From: Elymus sibiricus
Lineage: Eukaryota; Streptophyta; Magnoliopsida; Poales; Poaceae
Assembly: GCA_039707655.1 (NCBI GenBank)
Contig: CM077676.1
Span: 80,399,395 to 80,463,394, forward strand
Direction: 5' to 3'
Length of the DNA: 64,000 bases
Shown: positions 56,692 to 64,000 of the stretch, one piece after another
Layout of the letters: every line of letters starts with the position of its first letter
Numbering within the stretch: position 1 is the stretch's first letter
The notes under the pieces: generated by a model
Database searches by the model: none
What the model saw: the letters and a program-made list of their open reading frames with translations, nothing else
Told to the model about the DNA's origin: nothing
Position numbers and translations under genes: made by a program

Positions 56692-57254
56692 TTTTCTAGA
56701 TTTGTTTTGTGTGTAACGAACGGATGGATAGGGCTCGAGCGGTCGACAAGTTCCGGCCCTGGGACGATTCCCCCGTTGCGCTCCAAGGAGAAGAGGGCAT
56801 TTATGGTGCGATTATGCTATGGTTAATTTAGTTGCAAACATGCCCCAAACAACAATGGATGTTTGGATGTGTTTTTGGATTCCTGCCCGATGAACAACAA
56901 ATCGTAGCGTTTTCCATGAACACATCCAGATGTCAACAACGACTCTGGTCGTCTCCGAGGTCTGGTCCTTGGAGGTTTGGGAATTGCTTCGAATGGGGCA
57001 AAATTGCATATCCTTTTCCCCAAATGAGGAGCGGCGGGATCCGGTGGCTCATATCTCAAATTTACATGAGACTTTTCTTGTTATTCGTGAACGTTGTGTT
57101 GTGTTACATTTTAATTCTCCCTTGTTCTCCTACATGAGGGAAATTAGACGCAGCTGTTGTGGGTGTGTGTGTATATCCTGTTGCTCATCCTTCCATTCAT
57201 TCTTCCTTCAGGTTGGAGCTTAATCTTGGATTGTGAACAAGGCACGGCTGTGCT

Positions 57255-60032
57255 ATGGCGGGGTCTGTTGCCGCCTCGGGGTTCTTCCCCACGCCGGGGT
57301 CTTCCCCGGCTGCGTTGGCTAGAGGCTCCAAGAACATGTCTGGTGAATTACCTGAGACTTTGAGTGTCCGTGGGATGGTTGCAAAGCCTAACACGCCTCC
57401 CGCGTCCATGCAAGTCAAGGCTCGGGCCCAAGCACTTCCCAAGGTTAATGGCTCTAAGGTTAACCCCAAGACTACAGGCTCAGACAAGGAGGATACAGTG
57501 CCTTACACTTCCTCAAAGACGTTCTATAACCAACTGCCAGACTGGAGCATGCTCCTTGCAGCTGTCACGACCATCTTCCTCGCCGCAGAGAAGCAGTGGA
57601 CAATGCTTGATTGGAAGCCCAAGAGACCTGACATGCTTGCTGACACATTTGGCTTTGGTAGAATAATCCAGGATGGGCTGGTGTTTAGGCAGAACTTCTT
57701 GATTAGGTCCTATGAGATTGGTGCTGATCGTACAGCTTCTATAGAGACATTAATGAATCATTTACAGGTGAGACAATGACAGGATGCATCTCTCATTTCT
57801 ATTCCTTGCATTTTTCTCGCTTCATTATTGATGTGATTAGTTTATATCAGGCTTACAACAATTCAAATTTTGGCAGGAAACCGCTCTTAACCATGTGAAG
57901 ACCGCTGGTCTCCTTGGAGATGGTTTTGGCGCTACGCCGGAGATGAGTAAACGGAACTTGATCTGGGTCGTCAGCAAAATTCAGCTTCTTGTAGAGCATT
58001 ATCCCTCCTGGTACTTTTCTACAAGCCATAATAGTTGATGCCATTTTCCTGGCAAACCCCTTCTTTTTCTTCACTTTCAGTCCAATTCATAATTTGAACT
58101 ACTACTCTGCGTTTTTAATGGATATACTCCCTTTTATTGGAGAGAGGTGTTTTTTTGTCATGTTTTTAACACACAATTTGAAGTCATGCTCGCATATTGC
58201 ATCATTATTTGTTCTTAATTCCAGAATGTAGTGATATTTAGCTAAACTGGAGCAGTCTTATTCTATTCCTATTTAGCATATCGTAACATTTGGAAGATTG
58301 CCTTTTGAGTTTGTCGATGTGAACTTTTGTTGGCTGTCATATTAACCGTGAAAAGTTCATATAACTAATCTGGCCTTACGGCATACACGAGAAGTCCATA
58401 GTTGAGTACAAGCGCTATATATTTGGAGAGATAATGCACACGGTTCTCTCTGCCCATATTTAATACAAGCAACAGCAAAGTTGACACCTGAGGACCGAGT
58501 TATGCTGAATTTTTTATCTTTTTATTTATCACATTGGCGGCTAAAAGAAGATGATTCATGGAGTAGTAATACAGGCTAAGAAATTGGCATTTATCTATGC
58601 TGTGCAAAGAATCCCCCCCCCCGCCACACACACATGCGCGCGCTTTTCTGATTTTTGTTCTACATAGGTGCATTAGATTATTGGCTTAGCTCTTGGTAGA
58701 ATTAGATCAGAAGGTTGCCTTTATTGCTGGATTAAATGACTTGTTCGTACGTAGTAAGTGCTGTGGGCAACTCCTGATCTAGATCGGCATAATTTTTTCT
58801 AAACAAAACTTCTATTAGTCTTGAGTACGTGATACTATTTGTTGAGTTGATAAGAGGTTGAATATTAAGTTTGAAGAAAAGGAAAAGCAATTTCAGTTTG
58901 TAGTTTTTCTAGCTGTGTAGCTGTACTTGCTTCTTTATAGGCTAAAAAATGACCCAAGTAATAATTTGCATGTGCTAAATTTTAGGGAAGATATGGTTCA
59001 AGTTGACACCTGGGTAGCTTCTGCTGGAAAAAATGGAATGCGTCGAGATTGGCATATCCGTGACTACAATTCGGGAAGAACAATCTTGAAAGCAACAAGG
59101 TTTGGATTCTATGCATTTCTCATTTTGATTCAATGCTGTTTGTATCATCTTTTTCGTCCGTTAATTGTGCTTCCTATTTGACACGTGTTTGCAGTGTTTG
59201 GGTTATGATGAATAAGACCACTAGAAGACTTTCAAAAATGCCAGATGAAGTTAGAGGTGAAATAGGCCCACACTTCAACGACCGTTCCGCCATAACAGAG
59301 GAGCAGGGTGAAAAGTTGGCTACGCCAAGGAACAAAGTTGTGGACCCTGCCACCAAACAGTTCATAAGGAAGGGGCTTACTGTAAGTCAGTTACATCTTA
59401 ATTACCATCACTCAGTTTGGTGTTTCTGTGTCATCCATAATATTTCTATTTCTTATGGGAACTGCTTCATCCTCAACAGCCCAAGTGGGGTGACCTTGAC
59501 GTGAACCAACATGTGAACAATGTGAAGTATATTGGGTGGATCCTTGAGGTAATTTATTTTCCCTATTCTCTGGTGTTTGGCCAAAATGTTCTGGCTACTT
59601 TTCTGCCTCATACATGAACTCTGCTGGTACCACCAGAAGTTTCATGCATCTATTATTGTGGAGCATCAGGTCTGGTGTTTCATAAAGTAGACATGATTAT
59701 TCTCATTCCCAATCATCATCATAAGACTGCTTAAGATTACTGAGCTTTATTTATTCCCTTTTCAGAGTGCTCCGATTTCAATACTGGAAAAGCATGAGCT
59801 TGCAAGCATGACACTGGATTACAGGAAGGAGTGTTGCCGTGACAGTGTGCTGCAGTCGCTTACCAACGTTTCGGGTGAATGCGTGGATGGCAGCCCAGAC
59901 TCTGCCATCCAGTGCGACCATCTGCTCCAGCTGGAGTCTGGAGCTGATGTGGTCAAGGCTCATACAACTTGGCGGCCAAAGCGAGCACATGGCGAAGGAA
60001 ACATGGGGTTGTTCCCAGTTGAGAGTGCATAA
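57255..60032 (+). CDS. FATB: Palmitoyl-acyl carrier protein thioesterase, plastid (FATB)
   Basis: Hydrolyses palmitoyl-ACP (and other saturated acyl-ACPs) in plastids, releasing free fatty acids for export and setting the palmitate share of lipids. Six coding exons: 57255-57767, 57877-58010, 58986-59099, 59195-59381, 59480-59548, 59766-60032. All introns are GT-AG, the frame is unbroken, and the product is 427 aa, normal for the family. Residues 1 to about 60 are Ser/Ala/Pro-rich, a plastid transit peptide. Residues 97-111 (WSMLLAAVTTIFLAA) are the hydrophobic anchor segment typical of FATB. Two hot-dog domains follow. The catalytic set is present: D323-x-N325-x-H327 in DLDVNQHVNN, and E361/C362 in YRKEC. 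At the exon 3/4 joint the sequence reads W-E-D-M where I would expect W-G-D. The ATG is the first in the exon and matches cereal FATB starts. Confidence 0.96.
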
Positions 60033-60540
60033 TCGCGTCAAAAGTTAAATACGGCAAGCATGGGTTGTTATGAGATGCAAATTCTAATCTTGCCGGGGGA
60101 TAAATGGTTGATTGAAGGAATTATTTTGTGCCGGGGATAAGCCAAGCCCGCATAGCCCAGCCTGCATCTTATGCTACACACACATTCTGATTGAGAGGTA
60201 GAGCTTGCCAAACTGTTTTGGGAGGAATTGCTTGGATTTGACAGGCTTGGGAGGAATGAGGAACTTGACTGGTGGTATTGAAGTAATTTGGAGGACAGAG
60301 AATGGTGGAATTTGGATTATGGGACAAGGCAGGGTGGGCTTGTGTGTGGTGATAGTGATTTGAGCTGATTGGTGAAGAAGACGAAGAATGTTGCGGCGGC
60401 TGGGATTGTTTGTGTTTTTGACATGTGTTTGGATGCGGAGCGAAATGGATAAATAATTTGTGTGCTAATTTAGCCCAGATGTGTGTGTGGAGGCGAAATC
60501 CTATCCCTTGTAACAGCCTGATGATTTGTACATTCCTACC
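60033..60540 (+). other. FATB: FATB 3' UTR (end approximate)
   Basis: Non-coding after TAA. No perfect AATAAA; the near match GGATAAATAATTTG at about 60447 may serve as the polyadenylation signal. Confidence 0.5.
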
Positions 60541-61904
60541 TAGTACCCCCTCTTCTCTCTCTCTTGTTGGTTGAATCGAATCGCAGCTCTCCCGCGTTTC
60601 CTAACCTGGAAACACATGCGTTACTGGTGTCATGTGCTAACCCCCCATGCTTGATAGTTCTGTCTCCCAGATGATTTTACTCTGCGCTTTTACTGTGCTC
60701 CTTATCTTGTGCCAGATGATTTCACATTGACCCTCGTTGGTCGTTGCTCCGAGGAGACGGGCTCTTTCTTGTGGAGCTGGTGATGAAGGTGTCTCAAGTG
60801 TGCATCTGGCGCTGTGAATTACCCGAAGATTCGCTGTGGCCTGGCCCTGGCTGGCGTTAGGTTAGGTTGCGATGCTGACTTGATTGGCGAACAAGATGGA
60901 GACGTTAAGAAAAAAAAAACAGAAAAGAAAAAAACAGAAGTTCCCATGTGCAACGCAGCTCTCATGAGTGGTTGTTTGTAACACGCAGGATCGACGTGGG
61001 ACTTGATGCAGCGGCAGTTGGTACGTACGTGGATTCCTTTACCGGCCGTGAACAATCGCGTGCCGCAGCACGCGTTTGGCCTGATTCGTACGTACGTACT
61101 CGGATGTGTTGATGCGGAATCATCACCAGCAAAAGCAAACGCAAGATGGATGGATGAAGAAAGGAAAGGAACGAGACATGCCTGCCTCGCAGCACGTCGG
61201 TCGGGCGTACACGACGGATGCATTGCCTTGCCAGCCCAGCCGCCGGTGGAAGGGACCTCCATGATTTGATGATGGAGCCGGAGCCCCCCCGTACTGGGAC
61301 GGCCGAGGAGTTTATGATGGAGTCGATGGCGATGCGGGAGGGTTTATGAGTCACCAGTGTCTAGTCCAGCGACCGACCGGCATGGGGATGCACAGTGGAG
61401 TGGAGGGCATCAATTCATCATTCAAGAATCAAGGAAGGATGCCCCAGGCCGGCCATCATCTGCTGGAACTGGAAGCCTCGTACGATCGCATCGGGCTGGC
61501 CGTCCTCCTCTCCATCTCCGTCGTGTCCTCTCCATGGTTTTGTAGCTGTTGGGGCGGGTGGTGGCATGGCAGGATCGGCGGCAGCTGCTGGGCTGGTTTC
61601 GGGGTGGGGGTGGGGGTGGGGGTGGCGGTACCTGCCTTCAATTTTTGATCCACTGTGCGCCGTACGTGCCTGTCTCTCCCTCCCTCTCCACGCTGGTATG
61701 TGCACATGGCATCCACGCACGCACGCACCTACAGTTCGTCGCGGTACGTGCCGTCGGCCACAGTGTCTCCTGCTCTGCTCCCCCTCCATGCATCGTCATC
61801 AAGGCACCAGCAGTCCAGCAACCACAGTACCAGCACCAGCACGGATAGGGATTCCCCCACCTGCCATGGCCAAGGCAGGGAAGGTCAGTCAGTAAGAGCA
61901 ACTT
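60541..61904. other. Intergenic DNA between FATB and the DUF4220 gene, no gene supported
   Basis: Contains an A-rich run (60907-60938) and a GGGGTG repeat (about 61598-61626). Open frames on both strands in 61000-61900 follow base composition and show no domain or splice pattern. Confidence 0.4.
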
Positions 61905-62391
61905 CAACACGCAGACCCATTTCGTCCGCGCGTGTCCGTTTGGATCAAAACGGACACAAAAGTCGGCCCAACGCGCCGACCTAAACGGACGTGCGTCCGC
62001 TTTTCGTCCGCCTGCCGACCCATTTCCGGCCCAAATTTGGGCCTCATTTGCGTCGGCGCGGACACGAAACGGACGCGCGCGACGCCCGCATACTCCTCCC
62101 CCTAGCCCGCATGTCGGTGGTACACAGTCCATTCTCTTCCTCCCATCGACGGCAAGCCCCTGCCGCCCCACCCCCTCGCCGCCACCGACCAGTTCTGGTG
62201 CCCTCGCCAGCAGCCAGCGCCCACATACCTCCCCCGCAGCACGACACCTTCCCACGTCGCCGCCACCACCGACTCGTCGCCGGGCCACCGTAGCTTCCCA
62301 CCCCAGAGGCCGGCGTGAGCACCACCTCGGCCCCAACCGCGACCCCGGCCAGCTCCTTCGACAATGCCGACACGCTCGTCGCCATTCAGAG
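61905..62391. repeat. GGACRYGCGTCCG-rich repeat
   Basis: Dense CGGACG/CGTCCG words, several in short inverted pairs (CGGACGTGCGTCCG at about 61986), opening AGAGCAACTTCAACACG. This type of sequence is common near Triticeae genes and is probably the end of a DNA transposon or MITE, but no opposite end was found. Confidence 0.4.
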
Positions 62392-62644
62392 TTCAACTCC
62401 TAGACTTGATATTGATATTCATATTTTTCTGGATTTATTTCAGGCCAACGATGTGTGTTTAATGGGAGGAGACGTTCCCGTTGACTATGAAGACGTCTAT
62501 AGCGACTTCGTCAATCTCAAGATGATGTGCCGACGCACTCTCTCGGAGGTGCTCATAGGGATAGCGTGTGCGTACGTGCGTTCATAGGGGTGCGTGTATG
62601 TGCGTATATATATGAGCGTCTGCGTATGTGCTGTGTTAAAAAAA
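62392..62644 (+). mobile_element. tRNA-derived SINE, 5' end degraded
   Basis: Plus orientation. B-box-like AGTTCAACTCC (about 62390-62400), then the shared SINE body (GGAGGTGCTCATAGGGATAG, ATATATGAGCGTCTGCG) and an A-tail at 62638-62644. Same family as the other two SINEs in the window. Confidence 0.8.
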
Positions 62645-63060
62645 CATCCAAATCGAGCATCACGAACGGATTAAAAGGGGTATTTCAGTCATTCAAAAGG
62701 CTCTCAAAGGCACCTTTCTTGGTTTGCGATTTTTTTTTTCTGGACCACCTAAAGGACGGAGAGAGTACCAACAAACATTGGCTGCATGTGTTGTGTACTA
62801 GCGCAGAGATCGGAAGTTGTTTAGTGGACTGTCGATCAGACCAGGCACCTACGCTTGGCGCTTTTGACTAAGCTCACATCTCAAAAAAAAAAAAAAAACC
62901 CTACTACGTGCTAAGCTCACATCTCAATAAAAAAAACTAATACTAATCTCACACCAAGGGCCTCGAAAGGTAAAAATAAGCCGGACCAGAGTTGTAAATT
63001 TTCAAACGGGGTTGGCTGGTCTCCTTCCTTCGGCAGCATAGCTCACTGCTCTCCCTCTCC
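62645..63060. other. Unassigned; A-rich tract and short duplication
   Basis: CTAAGCTCACATCTCAA occurs twice (about 62869 and 62911) on either side of an A run. GGACGGAGAGAGTACC (about 62754) recalls a Stowaway end but is too short to call. Confidence 0.35.
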
Positions 63061-63525
63061 CCTACTCCCAGTCACAGTCCCATCCCACCCTTCACCATCC
63101 TGCTCGCTCGCTTCCGTTCGTCAGTCGTCACCGCCTCACCGGGTTTTTGCATCTAGGAATTGTATGCCATTCTGCTCCCGAGGTATGTACTAACGTACAG
63201 CGTTCTCGTATTTGACTTTTGCACCAAGAAGAAGAAGAGAGAGCCAAAGGCGGAGGCTGCCGTCTCCACCTTGTCTCTTGTGCACATCCTGAATCTGAGT
63301 TCTAACTGCATCTCCAACATTCTATGTCAGATCTCAGCATCCCGGCCGTACTCTTGCACGTCGCAACAGGGACAAGAAAGAGCCCATCGTTGAAATAGAA
63401 ACGGTCTGCTGCTATCATGAGTTCATGTAAGTCGGATTATTGTTTACTTTCATTTTATGGATTTATTATATCTAGAAGAAGAAGATGCTATTCTTGGAAA
63501 ATTAGATCCTACTCCATACACTGTA
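63061..63525 (+). other. Putative promoter/5'-UTR of the DUF4220 gene
   Basis: A pyrimidine-rich stretch is followed by donor-like GAG|GTATGT (63182/63183) and acceptor-like ATCTAG|AAGAAG (63474/63475), which would remove a 292-bp leader intron. This is inference from splice consensus only. Confidence 0.35.
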
Positions 63526-64000
63526 ATGGAATGCACATTAATTAATTTATTAAATTCAGTGAAGGAGTTCATTGTTAGAGGAGGAGGAGTGGTGCCGCAC
63601 CTGTGGAACCAATGGGCAGTCCAAATACTGCTCTTGGCCAGCTTCTCGTTGCAAGTTTTTCTATTCCTCTTCGGTGGCACCCGTCGGCGCGGCACCTCCG
63701 CCCTGCTGAGGGTCCTCCTCTGGCTGGCGTACCTGACGGCCGACACTGCTGCAACATATACCCTCGGCCACCTGGCCATCAACAGCGGCTCACATTTGCA
63801 CCAGCTTGTGGCGTTCTGGGCGCCTTTCCTGCTGCTGCACCTAGGTGGCCAGGACACCATCACCGCGTACGCCTTAGAGGACAACCGGCTCTGGCTGCGC
63901 CACCTGCAAACTCTTGTGGTGCAGTTCCTTGGAGTTGCTTATGTCCTCTATAGGTATTTATCTGGCAGCCAGGGGTTGATCTCTGCGGGCATTTTGATGT
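63526..64000 (+). CDS. DUF4220-type plant membrane protein, 5' part (runs off the window)
   Basis: Open from ATG at 63526 to the window edge (158 codons), start MECTLINLLNSVKEFIVRGG. The N-terminal motif WNQWAVQILLLASFSLQVFL is a probable transmembrane helix (about residues 27-46). Next comes TRRRGTS, a second helix LLRVLLWLAYLTADTAATYTLG, and then the family's most conserved run, QLVAFWAPFLLLHLGGQDTI followed by TAYALEDNRLWLRHL. These are the hallmarks of DUF4220 (PF13968) proteins, which often carry a C-terminal DUF594 and are multi-copy in grasses. Their biochemical role is unknown. No frame damage is seen in the visible part. The start fits because the family's W-N-x-W motif follows soon after it. 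Confidence 0.88.
   Translation, partial: MECTLINLLNSVKEFIVRGGGVVPHLWNQWAVQILLLASFSLQVFLFLFGGTRRRGTSALLRVLLWLAYLTADTAATYTLGHLAINSGSHLHQLVAFWAPFLLLHLGGQDTITAYALEDNRLWLRHLQTLVVQFLGVAYVLYRYLSGSQGLISAGILM

Larger units (their letters stand above)
55377..57211 (+). other. FATB: FATB intron 1 (1,835 bp) containing a hAT element
   Basis: Donor GTGAGT and acceptor TTCCTTCAG. Without the hAT insertion (1,045 bp plus 8-bp TSD) the intron would be about 780 bp. Confidence 0.65.

Noticed and set aside
61638..62396. 252-codon minus-strand frame
   Set aside because: Crosses the GGACG-rich repeat and reaches the edge of the SINE. Amino-acid makeup follows GC content and no domain is seen.
62754..62775. Stowaway end
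   Set aside because: GGACGGAGAGAGTACC is too short and has no conserved interior.

Overview
The window is nuclear DNA from a large grass genome, almost certainly a Triticeae species (wheat, Aegilops, barley or a close relative). The evidence is nested LTR retrotransposons with exact 5-bp target-site duplications, copia LTRs whose start resembles the BARE/WIS/Angela start (ATATGCCCTAGAGGCAATAA), Athila-type gypsy LTRs, half of a Stowaway MITE, Triticeae-type tRNA-derived SINEs, and a GC-rich cereal FATB gene. No prokaryotic genes, CRISPR array or rRNA/tRNA gene was seen.

Layout. 1-26610 is one copia element (copia-1, + strand) entering from the left edge. Its coding region is badly decayed, and three elements sit inside it: a gag-only gypsy-type tandem element (2607-9983, minus, TSD CTTTT), a solo LTR (10978-12491, TSD AACGC) and an Athila-like element without reverse transcriptase (14044-23355, minus). 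26611-28666 is GC-rich, then AT-rich, debris with a SINE (15-bp TSD). 28667-39119 is a Mutator-type fold-back element with a 9-bp TSD. Its left arm is split by a second, nearly intact copia element of the same family (copia-2, 28751-38332, TSD CAAAC). 39129-45548 holds AT-rich modules, two Helitron-type 3' ends, a long (TA)n tract and a CT-rich TIR element. 45549-50709 is mostly unassigned, with two LINE-like 3' ends and a Stowaway half. 50710-53634 is a 2.9-kb solo LTR (TSD GACGG) carrying an array of a near-palindromic motif upstream of its promoter.

Genes. There are two cellular genes, both + strand, at the right end. FATB (5'-UTR exon ending 55376; coding exons 57255-60032; 427 aa) encodes the plastid palmitoyl-ACP thioesterase, and every splice junction I placed keeps the frame. 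Its first intron contains a 1,045-bp hAT element and a SINE lies about 0.3 kb upstream of its TATA-like box. A DUF4220-type membrane-protein gene begins at 63526 and runs off the right edge.

The rest is mobile DNA and its remains. The most unusual structures are the copia-split Mutator fold-back hairpin, the palindrome array in the solo LTR, a GC-rich inverted repeat upstream of the TATA box in two related LTR types, the gypsy tandem element, and the contrast between copia-1's well-kept cis sequences and its ruined coding region. All comparisons and percentages are by-eye readings within this window, not computed alignments.
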